DNA of 64,000 bases from Pisolithus tinctorius (Eukaryota; Basidiomycota; Agaricomycetes; Boletales; Pisolithaceae), in contig JANFAH010000062.1 in NCBI GenBank assembly GCA_024663395.1, positions 1 through 64,000 on the forward strand, read 5' to 3'. Each line of letters begins with the position of its first letter. Within the stretch, counting starts at the first letter, position 1. This document shows positions 12,143 to 26,365 of the stretch, one piece after another. The notes beneath the pieces are model-generated. The model saw only the letters and a list, made by a program, of their open reading frames with translations. It was not told where the DNA came from and ran no database searches. A program made the position numbers and the translations under genes.

Positions 12143-12947
12143 ATGTCAGATACCGGTGAACATCAGCCACTGCTCCCAGCCTCCGATATCGAGGCTGTAC
12201 CATCAAGGAGGAACAGGCCTTCAACGTTAGCAGCTTGGCGCCAGAACACCGCTCAGTTCCTCGAGTCTCCTTGGCTGCACACGTTTGTCATTACACTGGT
12301 GGGTAGCTGTGTTCCTGTCCCTTTTATCCCCAGATTGATTTATTTGCTCACATCCTGGTCACTAGATTACAATTGATGTGGCCTGCGTCCTCGTCGATCT
12401 GGGGTACAGCTTTCTGTCGAATGGATGTATACCCCCGGAGGGTCCCGAATCACCAGCTTGGCTGGAGGTCTTAGCCAACATATCCCTTGCTATTAACACA
12501 TTCTTTTTGATTGAAATACCTCTGGCTTTATGGTCCTTTGGAATCAAATTCTTCTTGCCGCTCTCTAACGTCCCCCACGCGTCCTTCCATCTCTTTGATG
12601 CTATCATCATCATTACGACCGTCGTCCTTGAGTTCGTTCTCAAGGGTAAGGAGCGTGAACTCGCGGGTCTACTCATCACACTGCGTATGTGGCGGCTTGT
12701 CAAGCTTGTCGGGGGGTAACGTCGATTCTGCTATCTCCATATGGCCAGTACGATGACGTTCTCATTAGGTATTGCCGTCGGCGCTGGTGAAGTGGAGAAG
12801 AATGTCCTCAAAGAACTCGACGAAACAAAAAGAAAATTGGAGGGCACATCAGCTGCACTCGCAAAAGCCCGGGAAGAGAACCGGAAACTGAGGGCCCGTG
12901 TACTCTGGCTCGAGACGGGAGGATCCGAGGGTACGCCCGACCTGTGA
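12143..12947 (+). CDS. Voltage-gated proton channel, Hv1 type
   Basis: A lone voltage-sensor domain without a pore module, as in Hv1 channels, expected to conduct protons across a membrane. The start ATG at 12143 gives MSDTGEHQPLLPASDIEAVP. S1 spans the first intron (HTFVITL then ITIDVACVLVDLGYSFL) and keeps the Asp equivalent to the human Asp112 selectivity residue. S2 (NTFFLIEIPLALWSFGI) keeps its Glu. S3 (ASFHLFDAIIIITTVVLEFV) keeps its Asp. S4 (LLITLRMWRLVKLVGG) has charges spaced every third residue as R-R-K. A C-terminal coiled coil follows (EKNVLKELDETKRKLE onward), as expected for dimerisation. The introns are about 65 and 52 nt and both keep frame. The S1-S2 and S3-S4 loops lack histidines. 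About 225 residues. Confidence 0.9.
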
Positions 12948-13204
12948 GCCGAGCAGACGTGCTCCGACACCTATTCATTCCCTTTCTGCGTTGTGTTATT
13001 ACGGACTATCTCACATCTCAACCCTTGTGGGAACGGTTATTTTTGGTTGAATTGTGATTAAACAGTAGTCACTAATCTACATCTTTGAATTCATTACAAC
13101 AAGTACTGGGCTAACGCTACAGAAGTCAAGTCCGCACGCACCTAGTAGTCCAACTGAGCAACATAACTTCAGGGAAGTGAGCAGCACTCCACGGAAACAG
13201 CACT

Positions 13205-14684
13205 TTAAAAGTAACCCGCTTTCGTAGCGTCAGCGGGTATCCAGTGAGACAAATGTGGGCGCGGAATAGGAAGATCCGGGTTGGCAGTCCCTTTCGGGAA
13301 CAACGTCTGTGCATGCGAAGTGAGGGTCGAGTGGTCGTTACTCGATTTCATCTCCGACCGTCCAACGTAACGGGTGTCCCTCGGCACAACAACTTCCTTT
13401 GCAAGAATGGTGGGTGGCGGGGGCGGCAAAACCCCGCGTAAGGCAGGTAGTGGCGGTGGCTTAGCAAATGGCTGGTCGACACCTCGTCGTCCATCTTTTT
13501 GTCGTGCCCAGACAGGTCGGGCGCTGTCAATGGACTCATGACCTTTGGAGGACAAGGCAACTTTCGAAGGAGATTCCGATTGGCTTTCGATGTGAGTGAG
13601 TCTTCCCCAGCGTTCTGTGATGTACTTTGTGATGGCACAGGATTCCGCGCTTGCATTAGAATACCGTGAGAAGGCCTTCTCCTTAGCGAATGCCTTAGTA
13701 GTAGGGGACGGCACTTCTGCATCGACGTTGAACCACGGCACCGAGGATATTGGCATCCGCCAAACGTCTGGAATCGAAGGGTGCATGTAGCAATGCGGTA
13801 ATACATATTGTCAAGCAATAGGTGAGGACTGCAGTCGCCAGTATTGTCAGATGTCGGCATGAGTCTATATTAGGCACGTACTGATGAGAGCGACCATCCA
13901 GGTCACAGGGACCAAGAGCGAAGACGAGGCGCAAGTTGACCATGTCCCTGTTGAAAATGAATGGAATTAAACGCAGCTCCACCTCCATGATCCGTCCGCT
14001 TACATTGTGAGTGACAAATCACAGGTGGTCCGTTGACTGTCACGTTAATACTAGAGGCTAGACCAGGGTAAGAGGTGAAATCGGTTATACAATCAAAATT
14101 TAGAACCGACCAAGTTGCACAGTGCACATGAGGACCGTCCAAGCACACTCAAACCGCACGTGTTCAGGTCTTCCCTGAGAGCAGATAGCCTCGGCAATGG
14201 ATGCCCTGTGGCAGAATTTAGAGCTTATTCGTACCATCGAAGTAAGAGAGCCACGAACAAGGTCACAAATAGGAGAATTAAGGATGAGCTTATAATGACA
14301 AGTATGGGCGCACCGGGCGCTGCAGGATCTACATTAGCGAACGGACGCTCTCTACTCCTTCGCAAGCGAGACGTACCAGTATTTGCAATTGCAGATAAAT
14401 TCCATCCTGCGAAGACAAGTAGCAAGACGTTCAAACAGAGAAGTAGGGCTGGCGGTTATTGCTTAGTTGGGTATGGGCCATAGCATCAACAACGCACCAA
14501 AAAAGATCGTGCGTATGACAAGGAACGCGTTCGGCATTGGATTGATGAGGTCGTAAAAGAATGCGTTGGTCGGTTCGTGAGGAAAATCAAGTTAACTCTA
14601 GCTGAATAGTTTACCAAGGCAGTGAACTGGCTGCAATACGGAAGTCAGTCGTAGCAAGGGAGAAGAAAACAAATGCCCGGACAT
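13205..14684 (-). CDS. Multi-pass membrane protein with Ser/Pro-rich tail (hypothetical, second of three)
   Basis: Exons read from the minus strand and joined in phase give PTNAFFYDLINPMPNAFLVI then RTIFFGWNLSAIA, next PGAPILVIISSSLILLFVTL continuing FVALLLRW, and AICSQGRPEHVRFECAWTVL then MCTVQLASSINVTVNGPP. After that come WTWSTCASSSLLVPVTWMVA and VWRMPISSVPWFNVDAEVPS. At least three hydrophobic helices and conserved-looking Cys residues are visible, followed by a Pro-rich cytosolic tail (KPPPLPALRGVLPPPPP) ending at 13205. The 5' end is uncertain: an ATG at 14684 (MSGHLFSSPLLRL) is plausible but I could not join it in frame to the PTNAFF exon. No function is known. The layout parallels the genes at 9.9-11.6 and 16.0-17.6 kb. 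Confidence 0.62.
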
Positions 14685-16029
14685 CTCACGCCATGTGAAG
14701 CAGATGTTTTTAATGGATGGATATGTCATTGTCGTTGAAATCGCGTGGTTCGAACAATAGCCTCGGGGACATCGAACAATAGGCCGCTACGGCATTTCCC
14801 GAAAAGGAAATCCCGACAAACATCCATGGATGCAAGCGGACTCGCTCTATGTGGGGAGATACTTTTGCCTGCGGTCATTGTGCCATAGATGACGCGTTCC
14901 AGGAATTCACCAGAGAAATCGAAGTAGTTGCCATTCCGACTTGATGCTATACTAGTATGCAAACTATCGTGCAATTTCAATAACCATGGCTTGCACACGA
15001 ACTAGTACATAGAGTAGCCATCATTGAACATTGAAGGCTTGAAGAGTTAAAGGCCTTCTGTGCAACGAAGACGTGTCAGACGGCATACGGAAATGACTTG
15101 TGGCACCCAAGTTACCATATACCCGATCAACCACACTCAAGACATCTCCTGCTTTGTGGCCTCAAGGTTGTATTGTACATTCTTGCGGTATTTCGTAGCT
15201 AGATCCGCTGCTATCTTGACAGGGGCGTTTGCCCATAAAATTTCCTACACGCTCCTAGTCAGGAGGTGGGCCCTCTTGACACTGAACTGAAGTGACATAC
15301 TTCAACACAGTGATTGAGTTCGATGATTACTTCTGTGCATGTCGACTACCAGGATTAGCGAGAAATCAGCGGAAATAAGATACCTACGGCGTTTTTCAGA
15401 ATCCGTTCGAGAAGCACAGCCTGCCGTTGTGCATGTGGATTCTCCATATCTACGCTTGGGTGGATGGCAAAAGAACGCTACGAATGTTAGTGTGACTCAT
15501 TCGCGTGGGATAAATCAACAGATGTTCTGCCAACGCTGTGGAAACGACAATTAAGCGAACTTGACAATAATGTGTGCAGGCATTGTCCTTATGGGTACAT
15601 GGAAAGGCCTTCACGGTGATGCCACTAAGTAACTAAGAGATTGTCCAGCTCACGAAAGGCTCCCTAGGCCTTCTTTTCGTGCTAGCATGTCATTCCACAG
15701 TGGCAGTCACTGGGCCAGTTTCGGTGGTCTCCGCACATAGGGATCAACTCCAGTGTGCTCACAGACCCCTATAATTCAGAGCTCGTTACATAAACATTGT
15801 ACGCTTCCGCACTCTTGACGCTGACCGGAGATCGGAGATGTCAGTGACTCCACTACAAAGCCCCCGCGAGGAGCACAAGCATGCACTCCCAATCAGAGAA
15901 GCATCTCACAATACAAGCACCTACTCCTCTCGTCTCTAATTAGGAATACAATAGGGGAACAATACTGCAGCCTCTTTTCTTAAGAATACTACCACGCCTA
16001 CCTAAGTAATGACCGGGAGGGGAAAAAAT
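14685..16029. other. Mostly non-coding stretch, no gene recognised
   Basis: A minus-strand open frame of about 90 codons at 14726-14998 (containing NGNYFDFSGEFLERVIYGTM) is the only candidate. It has no recognisable domain and no convincing exon partner. The rest holds short frames only. Confidence 0.4.
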
Positions 16030-17646
16030 TCAGGGCGGTACCTGCCGCTGCGATGTCACTGTCAAATCATTGGAAGGAAGACGCAATCTTGGTCCAGACG
16101 GTCTCCTGGCACCCGGCTGCTGCGAAGGCGTCGAACCTGATTGTACACGGTGACCCGCACCAGTTTCAGTAGATTGTTGAGTAAGTTGCCCGCGAGGAAC
16201 ACCAGTGGACCCAGAGAACAGCAAGGAATCCTGATTCCGCCTTTTGTGCGTAACGGGCTGTTCCATGATGTCCCGACGTGGCCAGTTTCCGAGCGGAGAA
16301 GGTTGAACAGGCAACTCCCGCCGTTCTGTCCGCGAGGAATTGTGTTCATTCGGATAGACAGCAGCCGATGGTAGTTCCCGTCGGCCCATAAATGAGCCAT
16401 CAGTGGGATACTGGGGATCCTCGCGAGGTCGTATAGCAGCAGCTGCAGGTATGGACAAAGGCGCGATGCGAGGCAGAGGGCGAACCGTGGAGATCTGCGT
16501 TTGGCTGGACAGAGGGATGGGAACAGCTTCACGAAGCGAACTTCTATAGTCAATGACCATCTGTTCAGGGACTGTCATTTGCCGAGCTGGCGGAGATTTG
16601 AATCTTTCAATCTCATACTCCGATCCCAGGCCTGCTCTATCATGATCGAAGTACGCCGGCCGGACGGCCGGGCGAATTGGCTTGGGCGCATACGTAACCA
16701 CCGCTACCGGTGCGGGTAAGGATTCAGAGCCATTCTTGAATCGTGATGTAGAAGGCGAGTTGAGACTGCTCAGATACTGGCGGCTAGCTGATGAGTGTAG
16801 GTGGCGGACTGTGGAGTTCCACACATCTTGGTTATCCCATTGGCATGTGACTGTCGTGAAGACGACGAGAAAAAAGTAGGCAAGCACTGCGATAAGGTGC
16901 CATTGTTCAAATCAGGCCTTGTAAGAGCACGCAGTATTAAGACAACTCACGGATACCTGTACATATCCACGTGAAAGCCAGAAGCAGATGTTGCGATATA
17001 CACAAAGAAGTGGAAACACCTAGTAGGCAGAAATGGTGAAATCCCCGGCAAACAAACCTATGAAGCGTGAAAGACTCACTATTGCTGCTGCAATGAACAT
17101 TGCTCGTAAGCGCGCTCACGGCGGCCGCACCGGCTATGAAAAGCAAGTTAACCTAGTGCACAACGAAACCACGACAACTTACAGAGTTCCATAAGCCAAA
17201 ACACTGCTACCCAGCCGGATTCAAACCATATACGGGTAGTGAACGGATTGTTGAAGAGGACCTCCACGAAAATGCTTCACAGTAGCCACGTCAAGTAGGT
17301 CCGCGGGGGGCATAGGTCAACGTACAGGGTAACAGCAAACACCAGACCGAAAGCACCCAAGAAGGCGAGGTAGATATCGATTTGCACTACAGGAAGAGAA
17401 CGAGGGGCCGTTTACACACCATCAGGTGGGTCACCAAGAGGATGAATAAAGAACTTAAATGACGTACGCGTTTGGCTTGAGGTGGTGAGACTATGATTCC
17501 AAACCGCACTTATACAAATTATCGCATTGCATATCACGAACAAACCTGGACCCACGTCAGTACACACGAGGCATGCATGGTTCCGTGGGAAGTGGTGCAA
17601 GCTGACCAAAAAGCATGTACCGAGCGAGGAGTAGAAGGCTTGTCAT
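16030..17646 (-). CDS. MARVEL-like four-helix membrane protein with disordered tail (third of three)
   Basis: The start ATG at 17646 gives MTSLLLLARYMLFG, spliced to LFVICNAIICISAVWNHSL. The next helices are DIYLAFLGAFGLVFAVTL and, after another intron, NNPFTTRIWFESGWVAVFWL with MELSGAAAVSALTSN. The last helix is SQHLLLAFTWIC joined to VLAYFFLVVFTTVTC. The N-F-x-TRIWFE-x-x-W motif before helix 3 and the small-residue patch GAAAVSA are typical of basidiomycete MARVEL-domain proteins. The single large last exon encodes about 260 residues of Pro/Ser/Arg-rich tail (RPLPRIAPLSIPAAAAIRPR) ending QVPP at TGA 16032-16030. Probably a plasma- or endomembrane protein; no precise role can be given. Confidence 0.75.
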
Positions 17647-18096
17647 TGTGGTTTGGACGCCTTGAGCATAGGGCAAAGGGGCAGTCGCCGGGTGGGTGAG
17701 CCGGGAAGGAACAAGGAAGGCGATTTGGCGCAAAGAACCAGCTTCGCGGTGGTCTGGTGATAGGCCCAAAAATGATGCCGCGAAAACTTCTCAAGCGAGA
17801 CTCCCCGTGGGACTTGCCTTTCGGGGAAACACAATACATAATGCATTATTAGCATTGTCCGTGGTAGTCTCTGTGCAGCATCAAATAAACTGACGCCAAT
17901 TCTCTACAGTATGATACGACAAAAGTAGTGTACGATACAATAAGATCAACAGTACATGGTGATCGGAGAGTAGGGTAACAGCGGCGTGGCCGTAAACCAT
18001 CGTCCATAAATAGCGGATTCATGATGACCGGCAGTCGTTTCAGGTGAAACATGACAGATCATAAATGGCAGTGACAGCGACTGAGGGCCCCAGTGG
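17647..18096. other. Intergenic, no gene recognised
   Basis: Upstream region of the MARVEL-like gene and downstream region of the PP4 subunit gene. Only short overlapping frames. Confidence 0.4.
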
Positions 18097-21000
18097 TCAT
18101 AGCGAAGTCATCGGTACGTCCTTTTCCGACCGGTTCGTGATCGGCGGTGGTCGCGAAAACGTTGCAAATACTCCAGAGCGACTCGACCCAGTAGCATGCG
18201 TTTCGTCACAGAAATCGACGACCTTCGGGACGTAAGACCGCACCTCTGTCGACGTGTCTCGACGAAGTTGCTCTACCAAGTCGATTATGCGCTGGGGAAC
18301 TTGAAGACCGGACGAACGAGTGTGCTTATCTACGAAGTTGCCACCCGTAAATGATACACACCAGCCACCTAATGAGATAGATGCTTACCATACAACGATT
18401 TAGCGAGACGTGCAACGCCAATGCGAACGCCCACGACACGATCGTGAGCGAGCTGTCTAAGTGCCTCCCAGTTAGTATCGTCCACGACAAACGAGTTTTT
18501 CTCTGTCATCAACACCAGAGATTGCTGACAAGCAACATATCTACAGGAAGGATTGAGACCGAGAACAAGTACACAATTGACAACACTCACGTCATGCGTT
18601 TTCGATATGAGGAAGCGTGTGCCAAGGCAATGATATCTCGGCGGAGGCCGTCGAGCACAACCGCCCATTTATCACAGTCAGCCCAGACACGCGTGATCTA
18701 AAACACAATCTGAGTAAGCCTCAGGGCTGCTACCTTCTCGAGACATACCACATGGATCGCAGCATCCCTAACCGTTCCGAAATCATCTTCAAGTCCATTT
18801 TTGAGCAGCCTGCACACGCAGTCGGGATGGGATGGAGATCCGGCGAGATCAGCTAGCACCTGAATCAGACTTTCTCTTGCCCGCCAATTCCGCGAGAGCC
18901 AGCCTTCTTCCCATGCCTTGACCAGTCCGGTAAAGATATCATCCCGCGCCTTCCCTTCCCCGAGGGAGTCGACAAACAGCGGAAGTGCCTCAATCGCTTT
19001 CAGCCGAACATCTCCATCGTCGTCACATCGCATGGCATCCCACCAGACCTGTGAGAGGTCACGGGCCGCGTTCTCAGGCCCGATCACCCGTGCCAGTTCA
19101 CCCAAACTCGCCGCAAGCGTTCTCCGAACTTTGGACGTCTTACATTGGGCCAAAGTCAAGTAGTATTCCCGCAGTTCTCCCCATCTGGCAGATCCTAATG
19201 TTAGTGCCACAGCAGGATAGTTGAACGCACACGCAAGGGGACGAGCTGGATCATCGAAGAAGTCCAGATCCGGCAATACTATAACAAAAAACGTGAGTGT
19301 CATGTTTTTCGATTTTCGTTAAAAAAAAGAATATAAGCGCTTCATCCCGCCGTACCTGACCATATTGCACCCGGCATTCTGCAGGCGACTGGATACTGCT
19401 CTTTAGAAGGCTGCTCGCGGCCCAGGAAAAGTCGGAGCAACTCAGAAGGTGGTCCATCTTGGTCAGTGTGGAAGGTATACAGGACTTCCCCAAGGGCTTC
19501 CAATACCCCGGACCGCACAGCTGGTGATTCATCCCGCGAAAGTGGAACGAGTGTCGAAAGTGCTACGGAACGTCGTAGATGGGGTGATAAACGGGAAAGG
19601 ACCGCGGGAAGTGCAAAGAGTGAGGAGTGGCGGACATTCCACACCGAATCTGATCGCAAGGAATCAAACAAGGGGAGCTAGGTCGCTGCCTGTTAGTGCA
19701 AGGATGCCGCCCGGAGCGCGACACTTACTAATGTCAAGACTAATAATTCTTCCGGCACGACTTTCGCAAGTGCACCGAGCGCAAATGATGCTTCTCGTCT
19801 TACCCAGTATACTGGATCTTTACCCGCGCGCTCCACCTCCTTTACAAATACACGCTGAATATCAGGTGCTAGTGAACCTGTTCCAAGTTCCAGCTAAGAC
19901 TACCCGAAAAAGCAAGTGGATCCGCTCACCTCCAGCTGTAACGGCGGCGATCAAACTCATACTCGACAGCCGCCCAATGGCCGCCTGTTCGGTAGCGTCA
20001 GTCTCATCCTCCGTCTCCTGACGCGCCTCTACGTCTGCCGACTGCGGCGCCGTAGGCAAAACCGACCCGTACGAGGTAGCCATTCTTGTAGGACTAGAGC
20101 CTGTCCCCTCGTGATGATATGATATACAAGTGATGGGTGAAGGCGGCTCAGTCGACGGTAATTCTGGGAGTGGAGTAACGCAGGGCGGTGGACTTGGCGG
20201 AACTACAGACACTGAAGGAACGGGAACCGCGATAGTCGCGGAAGAAAATGGCGGGAGAGAAGATACGGGCGACGATGGAGAGGGCGGAGGAACGGGAAAG
20301 TATGGATTGACGGTAGGATCATATGGTTGATCAACGGCTCCCGACGCGGACACCTGACCTGGTATTTCCGTCGCAGGGGTTCGTGCGGACGCATCAAACC
20401 ATACGTCCACAATTTCGTCTTCTGCAGGTAGGTCCAACCTTCCAATTCCGATTACGATCTGATGAAGGACTTCGTCCTCAAACAATCTTCTCTGTGGCCT
20501 CCCAAAAAGCCCGCAGCCACCCGCACCATAATCACTCTCCACCCCTTCGTCTTCTGCGGCATCTGCTTTCTTTATCCTACCCAGCAATTCAACGACAGCA
20601 TATCGCGCTGGCCCACTGACCATGCCGTTCGGGCTCAGGAGAAAGGTTCCCAGGATAGGCGTGAAAGCTTGAACGGACATCAGGGTCACGTCACCATCAG
20701 TGTAATTAGGTTGGCAATCAGCAGAGCTAGTCGGTTCCTCCACCAATCGGCACCGCTTCGAATGGGCACGTTTAGTGCGGGACCAACGAGGAAAGATTAA
20801 AATAATTCCCCACCGTGAGGAACCACCACAAAATTCCAATGAGTTCGGAGGCCAGCGCCTCCTTAACCGCCTCATCTATAACACGTCATAAAAGATGAAT
20901 GCGCTGCGTCAGAACTAATATAGTGTGAAGGTACCTTCGTCCATAGCTAAACTTGGAAGCAGTGGTAAAACATACTCGACAGCTTCAAGCGGAGTGACGT

Positions 21001-21632
21001 GCGCTAGAAATGATGGTAATGCATGCGAAATAAATACCCTACAAGTGAGAGGTGACTGAACTTGTACCGCAGTAATGAGGTAGAGAATAGGACGGAGCTT
21101 ACCTGTGGTGTGCAGATCTACTGCGGGAGAAAAGGTATATTTTTTCAAGTGTGGTGAGCCCTTCATCGTCCAGCGCAAAATCCGCTGCAGTGTCAAGTAC
21201 AGGGTAGGCTTCTACAAGGGGATCCGTCTCAAGCTCTACTTGGGGTGTTAAAGGGGGGAGAAGAGGGTTGGTATGTGGCGGAGATGTGAACCTGTTGACG
21301 GCTCCAGACGGTTGTTGCAGGGAAAGAGCGGGAGAGTTCGATGGTGGATCTTCGGCCTGCGGAGATGTCAAGGGAGTAGACGGCGCAGTATAGAAGGGCA
21401 GAGGTGGCGATGACGGAGGGGATTCAAATGGGTTATCTCGCACAGAGGGCGAAGGCGACGAAACAAAAGCGCCCAGGACTTGCGGGGCAGTCAAATTTAT
21501 ATGGTTCGGAGGCACTATGGGCCTAGCGGATGATGAAGAGGAACGACTTGAGTGCTCCGAGGAGGACACCTGCGCTGACGAGCAGGAGTGTTGGATATCG
21601 ACAAGAGACACTACTTGACCCATGAATATCAT
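18097..21632 (-). CDS. Protein phosphatase 4 regulatory subunit 1-like HEAT-repeat protein
   Basis: Scaffold subunit expected to bind the PP4 catalytic subunit. The start is the ATG at 21632, or 9 nt in at 21623. A Ser/Pro-rich N terminus (about 130 residues) leads to LDDEGLTTLEKIYLFSRSRS, the family's opening helix, then VFISHALPSFLAHVTPLEAV and EYVLPLLPSLAMDE. HEAT helices follow with VRHSSLFALPAVLSRL, LGELARVIGPENAA, WDAMRCDDDGDVRLKAIEAL and LIQVLADLAGSP. The C-terminal repeats are WEALRQLAHDRVVGVRIGVA and LVEQLRRDTSTEVRSYVPKV. A Pro/Ser-rich insert (about 200 residues, near 20.0-20.4 kb: PPPSPSSPVSSLPPFSS) lies inside the repeat array. The end is the stop at 18097. Many small introns; exon joins in the last third are tentative. 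Confidence 0.82.
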
Positions 21633-22288
21633 TCAAACGAGCGGGGAAATAACAATACGGAAGACAAACTTTGGCAGAGGCCCGTTTTAAAGGCCTCAGG
21701 TGTTCTCCAATGAAGAAGTACGAGTATGAAGGACACGAGGACGACAGACTGCAAACGAATCAGCGATTCCGATGACGCAAGCAGCCTGTTTAGAATACCC
21801 GCCAGCAGTAGCACCGGCAGTTAGCGCAGCAAGTCTTCACTGGTGAACGTGACACGAGTTTGATGTTATACTTGGAGGTGACGACTGACAAGAAATCATC
21901 ACTATTAGGAAAGAAAAGCAGACTTGTGCCACCAGTTCCCGACAGAGAGACGGGCAAACACCAGATCCAGCAGAGGGCGGGTGAGAATTTTTTGTGATCT
22001 AAGGAGGAAGGAAAAACACACAAAGATCGTCCCGAGGACAGAAAGACGACCTGACGCAAGGGCGAGACCGAAAACTCAGGAAAAAATATTGATTCCGAAA
22101 GGATAAATTCGTCAGAAAACGGGGTGACCGGTTTCAAAAATTGGAACCTGGTGTGCAGTCTGGATATGGAATATGATGTCACCATCAGCAAGGCACGTTG
22201 TTTGACGTCACAGAAACACATTCTATTGGCTTCTATCATCCTTCTATGTCACATGACTAATGTAACAGGATATAACCCAACATTTAAT
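21633..22288. other. Intergenic, no gene recognised
   Basis: Lies between the PP4 subunit start and the aminotransferase stop on the same strand. A 149-codon minus-strand frame (21790-22239) has low-complexity Phe/Ser/Leu composition and no domain signal. The region probably holds the PP4 subunit promoter. Confidence 0.35.
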
Positions 22289-24035
<1,747 letters not shown>

Positions 24036-25650
24036 GATGGAGAGTCAGAGGCGTTGCAACGAATAATAATGATTAAAAAAAGGGTATAAGCAAGCGAAGT
24101 AAAAGGTGGAGTCAAACGTAGGGCGGCTTTGCCGGGCCAGTGGTGGCGATTGGGATCATGCGTATGCATGTGATTCGCCTAGACATGATCAACAGCCGTC
24201 ATGCGCCCGTTGGTGCTTGTTACCGATCAGAGCAGATCCACAGACCGCTCCAATGCAGGGGAAGTTGATGGGAATAAAGATGGGCGTCAAGTACTCACCC
24301 AGTACAGAAACCGAAGAGGTAGAAACAGGACAAGGAGCGGGTTGATGGAATGCTCCTTTAAAAGTACGTGAATCGTAAGCAGCTGTCACTGAATGGGGAA
24401 CTTCGAGAACGGTCGGCAAACGGCCGACCACTTCGTAAATCGGGTGCCCGAGGAGAGGTGCCGGGTAAGCAACAAATCAGATTATCAGCGTAGTGTGGCA
24501 ACCCAGTGGAAGTTGTGCGTGCACACCGATCTCTGACTCACGAACTGCGTGAGACCTACGTACCGCAATGCGCGTGAAGCATTCACCCCCTGCCTCGTCT
24601 CAGCTTGTCCCCCATCCTCATCAAACCGCTTCGGGCTTGCTACGACTATAATATACCCCAGACTTTCATTCTACTCGCAATATTCATACAACCCAAGTCG
24701 CCCGTCTAAGGTTCCGTTCAAACCCCACTGAGGGATTTCTGTCGTCCGCTCTTTCCCGATGGAACTCAAATATTAAATAGTTGCGAGCGGAGATAAGTGG
24801 TGGCCCGTGTCGTTGCTGGAGTGGCCACTGCAATCTCAGTGTAAACTATTGCCATGCTGCACGTTTTTATGGCGAGGCTGCCGATCAGGTGGCAGGTTTT
24901 TTTTTTTTTCGTGATGAGGAAGCAATGTCTATATTTCCACCGTGCAGCCAGCAGCAATATTCGCGAATCGCCTACCCTACTGCATGAGAGCCCACCTAGG
25001 CAGCATACCCTCATCATGCAAGCCAGAACAAGGGCCACGTAACAACCACATGCAAAATGGTGCAATCTCGGAGATGGAGATGATCATGCTGGCGTGCATG
25101 CTATTAGTTATATTGTAATGAATCACCTTTATCTCACGATCGACAGCAAGCTTGACTTGAGGAATGATCATGCGATAATCTTGCGTGCGTGCAATCGGCA
25201 GACCGCAATTATTAGGTGGTCGGATGTGTGCAACTTCGCTGCAACACGCTTGGTACATGTGCAATCCATGTGTGTAAATGGAGAGTAGCAACAGTTCAGT
25301 CCAGCAAGGTCCGAGGGAAACATTCACAGAGAAAGAACCGACTCTACACGTCACATGAATACGACGAGTCCAGACAATGTCAAGGTGGGGGAGCGGAAGA
25401 TGGGACAGAGCAGGATAACACGGACGGATGTACGAGAACAGCACAACGGCAGTCGTCCAAGATGGTGTAAGTGTGTCATTGTACCGGAGAAGGCGGAATA
25501 CGCTATAGATAGTAATGTATTAAGTGAGTAAAAAACAACAGTGCGGATCAAATAGTGGCGGTATGAATGCAACAAGGAGAAGCCTCGTGTATGTGCTCAA
25601 GTAGGAGCTAGCGAGGAAAATGGACGAGGAACGTGTAGAACTTAGGCCCA
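24036..25650. other. Intergenic, no gene recognised
   Basis: Contains a run of 12 T near 24898-24910 and a few short shadow frames. I could not build a multi-exon gene on either strand. Confidence 0.4.
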
Positions 25651-25937
25651 TCATGCCATGGCCATCTTTGGGGCCACGGTTCGTTCACTCTCAAGTTTGG
25701 CCTTGTTCCTTTCAAAGGCCTGTTGTCTGCAGTCTTCGAGTTTGTTGCAGTTGTGGTGTTCGGGCAAGCGGTGCTATAGAATTCAGCATGAGGTCAAGTC
25801 ATACGACCGCTAAAAATATTGGCACATACTACACCGCAGAACTCTGCACGGCAGTGGGGACACTGTCCGACTATGCGAAGAACTGCAGAGTTGCATGGAG
25901 TCTCAGCTTGAAGTTGACAACGTTTCTTGGCAGCCAT
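25651..25937 (-). CDS. Small AN1-type zinc-finger protein
   Basis: Two exons (25937-25830 and 25773-25651) joined over a 56-nt intron give a 76-residue protein, MAAKKRCQLQAETPCNSAVL onward. The zinc finger is C7, C15, C26-PH-C29, C34, H37, H42/H43 and C45, with the family block CPHCRAEFCGVHRLPEHHNC followed by a basic helix (CRQQAFERNKAKLESE). The tail ends TVAPKMAMA and TGA 25653-25651. AN1 fingers of this single-domain kind occur in fungi, often as stress-induced proteasome-associated factors; a role here is inference. The first cysteine pair is spaced by seven residues, wider than the usual C-x2-C. The junction falls between GV and HR, inside the finger. Confidence 0.85.
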
Positions 25938-26365
25938 GATGTGTATCCGGCGATGCGGAGACCTAGATTAAGAATGACGCAAGCGTTCATGAGCATAAGC
26001 ATAAGAAACAGTGGGAAACGGACAGATTCACTGAAAGGTGTGAGGGACGGTCGAAGGGTGGGGCCAAGATGCAAGCAGAGGTGTTTGAGCTGCTGGGCAG
26101 GTGGGGGTGCAGAGGCAAGGTCTATCTTTTATGGCCTCCGGCGACGCGTAAGCTGTAGCCTCGCCACCGCCACACCCGCAGAGCGAGACTTCCATTTCTG
26201 GAAAAACATGTTTTGTTATTAGTTCTGAGTTGCCGAATGGCTTCGGCTATTCGGACTCCCAAAATTTTGAACAAGGAAATTTGACCATTGGATATACAAC
26301 CAGAAATGAGTTCTATCGGAAGATACAGGCTAATGCATTCAAGAGAACTCATCTCCTTGACGGGA

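Noticed and set aside
14740..14760. A GGTTCGAAC stretch resembling a tRNA B box
   Set aside because: No A box at the right distance and no cloverleaf could be drawn.
21790..22239. A 149-codon minus-strand frame between the PP4 subunit and aminotransferase genes
   Set aside because: Low-complexity Phe/Ser/Leu composition and no motif; more likely promoter sequence.
25620..26222. A 200-codon plus-strand frame
   Set aside because: It is antisense to the AN1 zinc-finger gene, which has a clear spliced family motif; the plus-strand frame has none.
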